From the NCBI GenBank assembly GCA_910588615.1, contig CAJUOI010000035.1, positions 1 to 15,396 of the forward strand: a DNA stretch of 15,396 bases, read 5' to 3'. Positions 5,269 to 12,900 of the stretch are shown here, in pieces. Position 1 is the stretch's first letter. Each line of letters begins with the position of its first letter. The notes beneath the pieces were generated by a model, which saw nothing but the letters and a program-made list of their open reading frames with translations, was not told the origin of the DNA and ran no database searches. The position numbers were made by a program, and so were the translations under genes. Source of the DNA: an uncultured Christensenellaceae bacterium. GTDB taxonomy: Bacteria; Bacillota; Clostridia; Christensenellales; Borkfalkiaceae.

Positions 5269-8200
5269 ATGGCAGAGAAAAAGACGGATGCGGCATCGAA
5301 AAAACCGACCGCAAAGCCTGAGGACAAGAAGGGGACGGCGTCCCGCGCCAAACCTGCGGAACCCGAAAAGCCCGTAAAAAAGGCGGCTGCGCCTGCGAAG
5401 GGAACCGAAAAGCCCGCCGCAAGTCCGGCAAAGACGGCGGCAAAACCTGCTGCCGCAAAAAAACCGACTGTCGCTGCGGCGAAGAAGCCCACGGAAAAGC
5501 CTGCGAAGAAGCCCACGGAAAAGCCTGCGGAAAAACCCGCGGAAAAATCCGCGGAAAAGCCCGCGAAGAAGCCTGCGGAAAAGCCGGCGGCTTCGGCGGC
5601 TGTTCCCGAACAAGGTGCAGGGCGTCCCGTAAAGGAAAGCAGGGTCGGGGTTGCGGCGAAAGCCGCGCGGGAGCGCGATGAGAAGCGCGAAAAGAGCGAG
5701 GGGGCGGAGGGCGCGTTCAAGACGCGCGTCGCCGCGCTCTGGCAAAATAAAAAGGTGCGGATCGCCGTGTTGGCTTCGCTGTCCTTTTTCGTGCTGTTCT
5801 TTCTGATTTTGGGTCTGGCATTGGGGCTGAAAGGATGCAGTGCGCGCGCCCCTTGGCTCAAGGATATGGACTTTTACAATGCGGCGGCGTATAAAACGAA
5901 CACAGCCGTCGGGCATTCGTCCGTCGTTTTGGGGACGGTGGAGCGCAACAAGCCCGTCAAGGAAATCAGAGACGAAGGTCTGGAAAAGTATCCCGTATTC
6001 GGCAAAAATCTGACGGGCGTCGATCAAATCGCGCTCATCAGGGAATCGAGCTATCTGACCGCAACGGGAACGGCGAACGCGGGCGGCGGCGGTTATACCT
6101 GGATGGACGAAAACGGCTATCTTTACAGCGGAACGCGCCCCGCCACCGCAGAGAACGCGACGGGAAGGCAGCTGTACCAGCATACCGCATCCGTGGGATT
6201 ATACCACGGAAACGTAGCCGACGACGAACCCGCCATCGTAAAACAGGTTACCCTGCGTCCCCGAACGTACCGCAGCTATTACAGCGTAACGGGCGTTTAC
6301 GCGCCTGCGGGTGAAGTGATCAAGATCCAGCTGTCCGGCAAGGACATGGACGCGACGGCGGGCATTGTAATACATATCGGTCAGGCGCTTTACAACGGGC
6401 AGGCAAACAATATCTGGGAGGGCAAGCCGATGCCGCGCATCCCGCACCTTTTGAACACGATGCAGGTGAACAAGAACACCGCCGTGTACGACGAGGTGAA
6501 CGACGTGTGGACGGCTTACGTCGGTTCCTTTATCGGCGGGCCGCTCTATATCCGCGACGAAAGCGTTACGTTTACGGCAACCATTTCGGGCGGTGTGAAA
6601 TATTCGCACTTTATTCTCGGATACACTACGGAAAAAGAATTCGAGGAGAACGCAAAGTCCTCCGCTCCCTATTTCGATCTGGAAGTATGGGACAGGGGCG
6701 TGCTTCACTCCGGTTCGAAAATTTTCGCGGAGAAATTCTCGTACGAGGAGCTGTATAAGGCGGCGGTGCTTTGGGATAAGGTTGCGTCCGTTACCACGAC
6801 GGGTTCCAATCAGGGCGTGGTATTCCTTTACGAGCCCTTCGTTGCGGCGGGCGCGGCGGTTGCGTTCCCCGGGCGCAGGTCGGTGAACTGTCCCGAGGGT
6901 TGGATGTCGAATTCGCTCAACTACAACCTGATCGTATCGTCGGGCGGGTGGGGTAATTTCCACGAATATCACCACAATTTCCAAGGCTACGGCGTGGGCA
7001 ACGGCGGCGAGGTTACCAATAACGGCATGACGCTCGTTTCCTACTCGCTGTTTACCAAAATTTCTTCCAACCGCAGCCTGTCCAATTACGGCGCGGGCAG
7101 ATTGGGCGGATGGAACGCGTACACGTGCGCGACGTGGTCGTTGCAGGAGCTGTTGAAAATTCAGAACGGGCAAAGCCCGAGCAACGGCAAGCAGGGGCTT
7201 TCGATCTACGCGACGCTTTTGCACAATTTCGGACAGGATAACTATATTCAAGCCAAAGTCCGCCAGCGGCAGGTCGGCGCGTACAGAGAGAATTACGAGG
7301 GCTATATGAAAGCGTGGCAGGACGTTACGCATAATAATATGTCGTATTTCTTTCAGGAGGTGCTCGACGGCATTACCGCAGATCAGGCGGCTGCGTGGGG
7401 AACCGCCGACGACCCGATGTTCGTGCCCGTTTCTTCCGTCTATCAGACGGGCAGAAGCTATATGTACGAGGGGGAGAAACAATATATTAAGACGATGCAG
7501 CCGTACGTCATTCCTTACGGGGATTCGTTTACCGTCGATTTGCGTCCGTATACGGCGAACGGCGGGCAGTACGCTTACGGCAGCGTAATGCTCCCCGCGG
7601 GATTCGCCTATACGGTAAAGAGCGTCGGAAAACCTGCGAACGGAACGCTGACCCAAACGGATACGCCTCTCGTCTACACGTATACGCCCAACAAGAAGAA
7701 CAAAAATCTGCGTTCGGGGGAAATCAAGGTAACCCTTGAAATCACCAAAAACGACGGCGCGTTCAAAGTGGACGACGTGGATCTGGTGCTGGAATTCGAG
7801 CAGTCGCACGAAATGAACAAGACGACGCTCAACAGAACCACGTATACCTATTCCGCCGACAATATGTATACCGACGCACAGACGGCGTTCGAGAAGAAAT
7901 TCGCGGGCTATGAAGGGAATCCCGTCGAGATGGATCATTCCAATCCCGTGCAAAACGTAAACACCGACATCTGGTTCTATCCCGATACGGCGCAAAACCG
8001 CGAAAAGTATCCCGACGCGCCGGAGCATTACTTCGTTCACGATAATACGATCGAGGTGATCGACGGCAAACTGTATTTCGAAGAGGAAGGCAAGTACAGG
8101 GTCTACCTGCGCGGACGTTTGAATTGCGCGGTGTATTTCTCGGTAAACGGAAAGGATTACACGCTCGGGGCAACGATCAAAGACACGAAGGCGGTTTCCA

Positions 8201-9504
8201 ACAGCGCGCAATTCCGCCCGAACGATAAGAATACGTTTTTCGACGTAAGCTTCTCCGAAAAGAATTGCACCGTTACCGTATATACGGGCGGGGAAGAGCA
8301 TACCTATCAATTAAAAATCGAAGGCGATCGGTGGCTGTTCGTCAAAGAAGTGCTCATCGTGCAATCTACGCCTACGGTAAGCTATATCGGTTTGGGGATC
8401 GCAAAGTGGTCGGAACCCATTTACACCATGGTGGAAAAGTACTACGACGCCAACGGAAATGAAGTCGCAAGCCCCGAGGCGGAGGGTTACCACCACACGC
8501 AAATTCATTATTACAACAGTATGGGCGTTGAAGTTTCGGAGGAGGAAACGAACTCGAAGGAGCCCATTCCCCCTAAAAATAACGAGGCTGCGTACGTAAA
8601 CGCTTACAGAAATACCTACGAGTTTCCCTCGAACGCTTCGTTCGAAACGGACTACTTCTACGTGAGGACGTATTCGTACAGCTATCGGGACAATCACATG
8701 GTCGGCGGCGAAGGGATGCGCGTTGTGGAAGAGCAGTGCGCCAATCTGTCGCTGCATACGGGCTGGGGCGGCAAGGATCTGTCGGTCGTGATCGACGGCG
8801 TAAAAAATCAAGGCGGCAAACAGCAGCTGCATACGCAGGATAACCGTCCGCTGGAATCGGCGCCCTTCACGTTCGTGGTCGATTTGGGCGGAGTGTATAC
8901 CGCGAACCGTTTGATCTTATACAGTCAGGCGGGCAGAGTGGATCCCTGCTTTGCCAAGAACGCAAACCTTTATGCAAGCACCGACGGAGTGGATTACAAG
9001 CTTGTAAAGAACTTTACGGACTTGACGTATTCGGGCGATCACCAATATCTGGATTTCGATTTAACCGAAATGCGCTATTATAAAATCGAGATTACCAAGG
9101 CGACGAGCGGGCACCTGATCCTTCGCGAGCTTGAAATGTGGCACGTTTTCGAATTGGAGAACGGCGTGCAGCTGACGCCTGACAGCGAAGAGCTGACGTA
9201 TAAGGGAAAGTGGCACGGGAAACAGGTTGCCTCCTCCTTCGGACACGTGAACGTGGGCGAGCGGGGCGCGCAGGTATCGTTCGAGTTCGAGGGCACGCGC
9301 TTCGGGATTCTCTCTCCCGCGGGCTATAAGCGGAATTTCGAAGTGTATATCGACGGAAAGCGGGTCGATTCGATGAAGCTCAAAGAGGATGACGGAGATT
9401 TTAACATGAGTTACCTGTGCAATGCGTTGAAGGAGGGCAAGCACCGCGTCGTGATTCGCTGTACGGGTCAGACGGCAATCGACTCCATCGTCGTTTACAA
9501 GTAA
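5269..9504 (+). CDS. Membrane-anchored M60/enhancin-like metalloprotease
   Basis: This 1411-residue protein is a zinc metallopeptidase of the M60-like (enhancin) family, whose studied members cleave mucins and other O-glycoproteins. The motif HEYHH (H565, E566, H569) with E581 in GGEVTNN fits the family rule HExxHx(8-28)E; the domain starts near GVYAPAGE (341). N-terminally, residues 4-125 are an extremely Lys/Ala/Pro-rich tail, followed by a basic linker and one membrane segment (165-187), so the enzyme should be N-in, C-out and held by a signal anchor. After the protease come an Ig/cadherin-like stretch (about 740-860), a possibly PA14-like region (about 870-1045), an F5/8 type C (discoidin, CBM32-like) domain (about 1145-1293) and a final beta-rich domain (1294-1411). 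No sortase motif is present. Start 5269 is chosen for its strong ribosome binding site; the frame opens earlier, at 5200. Mucin as substrate is inferred from family and architecture. Confidence 0.92.
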   Translation: MAEKKTDAASKKPTAKPEDKKGTASRAKPAEPEKPVKKAAAPAKGTEKPAASPAKTAAKPAAAKKPTVAAAKKPTEKPAKKPTEKPAEKPAEKSAEKPAKKPAEKPAASAAVPEQGAGRPVKESRVGVAAKAARERDEKREKSEGAEGAFKTRVAALWQNKKVRIAVLASLSFFVLFFLILGLALGLKGCSARAPWLKDMDFYNAAAYKTNTAVGHSSVVLGTVERNKPVKEIRDEGLEKYPVFGKNLTGVDQIALIRESSYLTATGTANAGGGGYTWMDENGYLYSGTRPATAENATGRQLYQHTASVGLYHGNVADDEPAIVKQVTLRPRTYRSYYSVTGVYAPAGEVIKIQLSGKDMDATAGIVIHIGQALYNGQANNIWEGKPMPRIPHLLNTMQVNKNTAVYDEVNDVWTAYVGSFIGGPLYIRDESVTFTATISGGVKYSHFILGYTTEKEFEENAKSSAPYFDLEVWDRGVLHSGSKIFAEKFSYEELYKAAVLWDKVASVTTTGSNQGVVFLYEPFVAAGAAVAFPGRRSVNCPEGWMSNSLNYNLIVSSGGWGNFHEYHHNFQGYGVGNGGEVTNNGMTLVSYSLFTKISSNRSLSNYGAGRLGGWNAYTCATWSLQELLKIQNGQSPSNGKQGLSIYATLLHNFGQDNYIQAKVRQRQVGAYRENYEGYMKAWQDVTHNNMSYFFQEVLDGITADQAAAWGTADDPMFVPVSSVYQTGRSYMYEGEKQYIKTMQPYVIPYGDSFTVDLRPYTANGGQYAYGSVMLPAGFAYTVKSVGKPANGTLTQTDTPLVYTYTPNKKNKNLRSGEIKVTLEITKNDGAFKVDDVDLVLEFEQSHEMNKTTLNRTTYTYSADNMYTDAQTAFEKKFAGYEGNPVEMDHSNPVQNVNTDIWFYPDTAQNREKYPDAPEHYFVHDNTIEVIDGKLYFEEEGKYRVYLRGRLNCAVYFSVNGKDYTLGATIKDTKAVSNSAQFRPNDKNTFFDVSFSEKNCTVTVYTGGEEHTYQLKIEGDRWLFVKEVLIVQSTPTVSYIGLGIAKWSEPIYTMVEKYYDANGNEVASPEAEGYHHTQIHYYNSMGVEVSEEETNSKEPIPPKNNEAAYVNAYRNTYEFPSNASFETDYFYVRTYSYSYRDNHMVGGEGMRVVEEQCANLSLHTGWGGKDLSVVIDGVKNQGGKQQLHTQDNRPLESAPFTFVVDLGGVYTANRLILYSQAGRVDPCFAKNANLYASTDGVDYKLVKNFTDLTYSGDHQYLDFDLTEMRYYKIEITKATSGHLILRELEMWHVFELENGVQLTPDSEELTYKGKWHGKQVASSFGHVNVGERGAQVSFEFEGTRFGILSPAGYKRNFEVYIDGKRVDSMKLKEDDGDFNMSYLCNALKEGKHRVVIRCTGQTAIDSIVVYK
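5482..5589 (+). repeat. Nine tandem 12-bp units coding the KPAE-type tail
   Basis: Nine imperfect units of the type GAAAAGCCTGCG or AAGAAGCCCACG lie head to tail in the M60 gene and encode the tetrapeptides EKPA, KKPT or KKPA. Such short in-frame repeats change copy number easily, so the length of the cytoplasmic tail may vary between strains without breaking the frame. Confidence 0.9.
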
Positions 9505-9512
9505 ATTCAAAC

Positions 9513-9552
9513 CGTAAAAAAAACGGGTCGGAAACGACCCGTTTTTTTTACG
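9513..9552. terminator. Perfect bidirectional intrinsic terminator
   Basis: An 18-bp perfect inverted repeat (9513-9530 with 9535-9552) closes a GAAA tetraloop. Each arm combines a GC-rich core (CGGGTCG) with eight A or T residues, so both strands give a GC hairpin followed by eight T. Rightward it ends the M60 transcript eight bases after the stop; leftward it would end a transcript from the promoter at 9704-9732. Confidence 0.96.
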
Positions 9553-9697
9553 TTTTGCGTTCCGACGCGTTCCGTACGTCTTTATAAAATAAAAAAGTCG
9601 CTCGACGGCGGCAAAAATTTACAAAAAGAGCGATTATTCCAAAAAAAGTATACTTTTTTTGACCGTGTATTTTGTACGAAAATCAAGGATTTATACA
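9513..9697 (-). ncRNA. Candidate small RNA, about 185 nt
   Basis: A perfect leftward promoter (9732-9704) would start a transcript near 9697, and the first strong stop signal is the bidirectional terminator ending at 9513, giving about 185 nt. The stretch has no ATG-started frame with a ribosome binding site; the best alternative, a GTG frame of about 34 codons, has none either. The RNA would contain the AT-only palindrome at 9641-9660 and end in a strong hairpin with a U tail, as in many trans-acting small RNAs. No known RNA family is recognised. Expression, function and exact 5' end are not shown by the sequence. Confidence 0.45.
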
Positions 9698-9772
9698 CTA
9701 AAAATTATACTTTAACTTACGATTCTTGTCAAGAAACTTTCGTAAGAAAAAGTATACATTATTTGACGGTGT
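9643..9772. repeat. Pair of 26-bp direct repeats flanking a leftward promoter
   Basis: Copies at 9643-9668 and 9747-9772 agree at 23 of 26 positions (AAAAAGTATAC, then a T-rich stretch, then TTTGAC and GTGT). They are 104 bases apart, about ten helical turns, and bracket the leftward promoter at 9704-9732, one upstream of its -35 and one inside the transcribed part. The first copy is part of a perfect 20-bp palindrome (9641-9660) centred on GTATAC. Paired operators for repression by looping would look like this; that is inference. Confidence 0.7.
9704..9746 (-). promoter_or_regulatory. Consensus leftward promoter with overlapping dyad
   Basis: On the minus strand TTGACA (9732-9727) is followed after exactly 17 bases by TATAAT (9709-9704), a perfect sigma-A type match. 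The -35 box is inside the palindrome TTCTTG-T-CAAGAA (9723-9735), itself inside an outer inverted repeat CTTACGA (9716-9722) and TCGTAAG (9740-9746). The nested dyad is a good candidate operator. No annotated gene is served by this promoter, hence the small-RNA proposal. Confidence 0.75.
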
Positions 9773-9823
9773 TCGAAAAATTCATAACGGTACGCATTTT
9801 TCAGGATTTTGAGCGGCTTTTGC

Positions 9824-9855
9824 CCGTCCTTTCCCCCGCCAAGGCAGGGGGACGG
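9824..9855. repeat. GC-rich hairpin, REP-like
   Basis: CCGTC (9824-9828) pairs with GACGG (9851-9855), and the inner CCCC and GGGG tracts pair around GCCAAGGC. It stands out as G/C-rich in an AT-rich spacer and has no T run on either side, so it is not an ordinary terminator. It resembles the short dispersed intergenic hairpins common in clostridial genomes, or could be a leader-RNA structure of the next gene if that promoter lies upstream. Confidence 0.5.
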
Positions 9856-9891
9856 AGCGACGGCAATAAATATTATTAAAACATATATTTC

Positions 9892-9898
9892 GGAGGGG
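9892..9898 (+). promoter_or_regulatory. RBS fixing the start of the giant surface-protein gene
   Basis: GGAGGGG lies five bases before the ATG at 9904. The ATG is directly followed by a basic, then hydrophobic, signal-peptide-like sequence, so this start is well supported. Confidence 0.85.
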
Positions 9899-9903
9899 TT
9901 TTT

Positions 9904-12900
9904 ATGAAATTCTCTAAGAGATGCGGAAGAGCTGCAAAGACGGCTTCTTTTGTGCTTTGTTCCGTACTGTTTCTGTTTACGCTTCTGTTAGGGTCCATGC
10001 AGCCGATTATCAATTACGTAAAAAATCATCCTATCGCGGTCGGGGCGGCGGACGATTCGGATTACGCGGAACTAAACGACAACTATTCGGCTTTTGCGGA
10101 CGGCGCAACCTATTCTTATACGGACGGTACGATTGTTTCCGAATTTGTGGATCAAGCGGACGGAATAGGCACGGACAGAACGGTTGTTTCGATCGACAGA
10201 TCCCATGCCCACGGTACAAAAAGAAATCCTTACGTTATCGACAGTTACGATAAATGGATCACTTTTGCACAAGAAAACGGTTACGTTCACGATTCCGATC
10301 CGTCTTATCAATACGGATACGGAAAAGTATGGGTTTTGGCGGTGGATATCGACTTCCGCAATCGGGCGTTTTTGCCTGTTTGGGCATTCGGCGGCGAATT
10401 TTACGGTTTGGGACACACGCTCAGCAATATCACTTACAATTATGCCGACCTTGTAGGAAACCGTTGGGCGAATGAAGAATTGGGGATGGGTGTGTTTTGT
10501 TACACTTATACGGGTAACGTTTTTATGCCGAACCCCGTGGTAATTGCAGATTTAAATGTTGATAATTATATATTTACCAATTGTTCCACTTATGCCGGTG
10601 CGATTACGGGGAGAATCGCCGCACATATTACTTGGATTTTGAATTGCCATGCCAAGGGGACGCTCGATCGTTCGACGGCGTGTAATAAATTTGTGTATTG
10701 GGGCGGGATAACATCCGGGCCGTTAAACATTTTTGCGCCGAATGTGGTAGGTTGGGGCGAATATATCGCGTCTGCTTACCGTTGTTCGGCAGACACTAAA
10801 ATGAATATTAACGAGCCCTCTTATGATACTGATTGGTACATCGGCGGAATCATGGGGGGAGCATGGGTAGGTTGTACTTCTTACGTTTACGATTGTTATG
10901 CTAAATTAACAGTCAATCAAAACGGTAGCACGGGTACGTTTATCGGCGGAATCGTCGGTGTGCTTCCGTCTAACAATTGGAACGGGACCGGCGGTACGCA
11001 CGTGATCCGCGAGTGCGTTGCCAATGTAATTATCAATTTTATCAATTGGGCGCCTGCCGGCGCGTTTTGTGCCAACGGGGCGATTTTCGCGATCCAGGCA
11101 GCAGGCGACCCCGACGGCGACCGCGGCGGCGTATATCGGCCGTCGGCAGTCAATATTTCGTGTGCCAACAGCTATGGTTCGACGACGATCAACTATACCA
11201 AATCCGGCGGTATCTCCGGTTCTTATCTGGCGGCAGGAACAAAAATATCAAGGTTCTTTCCGATTTGGAGCGGCAGAGCAGACGGCCGAGATAATCAGAG
11301 CGCTTGGAAAGACAGATACGCTACGATCAATCTGTCGAACTGTTATTATTCGGGGAATAATTCCTATGCAATCGCATCCGCAATAACGGCAACAGACGGC
11401 GGCAACTTCTTTGTCGGCACCGGTTCAACGTATACTGCTTCCGAAAGCGGCATGTACAACCTTGCCAAAAATTCCGATGCGTTAAAAACGAAAATCTGGG
11501 AACAGAAAACGAGTATCGGCGGTACGTACGGCATTGCAAATTCGCCCGTAAAAAATACCAAGATCACGCCTGAGTATACCGTCGGATATTACAATTTAAA
11601 GATGAACGGTTCGGAGATCATAGACGAGCCCCTGTCGGGCGTTGCGAGCAGAACGTATACCTACGGTTCGATGACTACGCTTTCGCTTGCGGGCGTCAAC
11701 GATATGGAAGGGCGGCAGTTCCGCGGTTGGACTTTGGACAGAACGGGAAACACTGAGCCCGTCCGTTCCATGAGCATGACGGGCATGAACGGCGATTTGA
11801 AGTTCTATGCCGTCTGGGATATCACGGACTCCTCGGCAACGCTTTCCACCGTAAACAATATCACGGAGGCGGAGTACGGCGGCACGCCCATCTATCTGCG
11901 TGCGAATCTGATTACGCCGTCGGTATCGGATCCCGTGGTGGAATTCCGCTGGCTGAAGGACGGAGAGGTGGTATCCACCGCAACGGGCATGGAAAACAAC
12001 GAATACGTGCTGGATTCGGTGGGACAGAGCGGAGAGTACTCGCTGGAATATACGTTATCCGACAAGAATTATCCGTTGATGCGTTACGAAGGGGCGGGGC
12101 AGAACGCGCTCGACTTGACGATCACGGGAAAGTCGACAAAGTTAAAGCGATTTACGATCAGTTCGGAGACGCCCGCGTACGCAGGGATGACGCTGGAGAA
12201 CGTGAAGTTCGTACTGGTAATGACGGAGGAGAACAGCACGCGGGAGGTGCCCGGCACGGCGCGGTGGGAATACACGACGGGAGTAGTGCAGCCCGGTTCG
12301 AACACGTTCAACGTAATATTCACGCCCGAGGATCTGGGCAACTATAAAGTGATGACCGTTCCCGTAACCTTCGAGGCGGGTTCGTTAAAGCTCACGTTTA
12401 ACATGGATCAGGTATCGACGTATTTCGAGGTACCGTTAAACTACAAGGGTTCGTATTCGGCGACGGATATCGTCAAGCTGTTTCAGGACGCGTTCGTGGC
12501 GAAGATAGAAAGCGACTACTCGTTTGAAACGGCGGTACAGCGCCGCACGCCGCGCTTTAACGGGATGACGGCGGGGGACTTCAATCTGACCTATGAAAAC
12601 GTAACCGAAGACAAGACGGTAGAAGTAACGTTTGTGGAAACGTTCTACACGGTGATATTAAACCCGAACAACGGGGAGGTATCCGCGACGCTGCGCGACA
12701 GATATTGGGGCGAGCGACTGGCGACGCCGGAGTACGCGTACGACGGATTTATCCTGACGGGCTGGTATTATACGGACGCGTCGGGGCAGAAGAGGGCGTG
12801 GGATTTCGAAAATGACGTAGTAACGTCGGATCTGGAGCTGTCGGCGGAGTGGAAGGCGTTGAATATGAAGTTAAAGAGCCTGACGGCGACGCCCGCGTTG

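Larger units (their letters stand above)
9505..9903. other. Structured 399-base intergenic region
   Basis: This gap between the M60 gene and the giant surface-protein gene is AT-rich with dense structure: bidirectional terminator (9513-9552), candidate small RNA (9697-9513) and its promoter, a pair of 26-bp direct repeats (9643-9668, 9747-9772), a dyad over the promoter (9716-9746) and a GC-rich hairpin (9824-9855). No protein-coding gene with a ribosome binding site was found on either strand, apart from the start of the next gene. No convincing rightward promoter for that gene was seen; TATTAT at 9871-9876 is a weak -10 candidate. Confidence 0.8.

Noticed and set aside
6199..8310. Open frame of 703 codons on the minus strand inside the M60 gene
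   Set aside because: It is fully antisense to a gene with recognisable domains and catalytic motif; long antisense frames are usual where codon use favours G or C at third positions. No ribosome binding site or promoter was seen.
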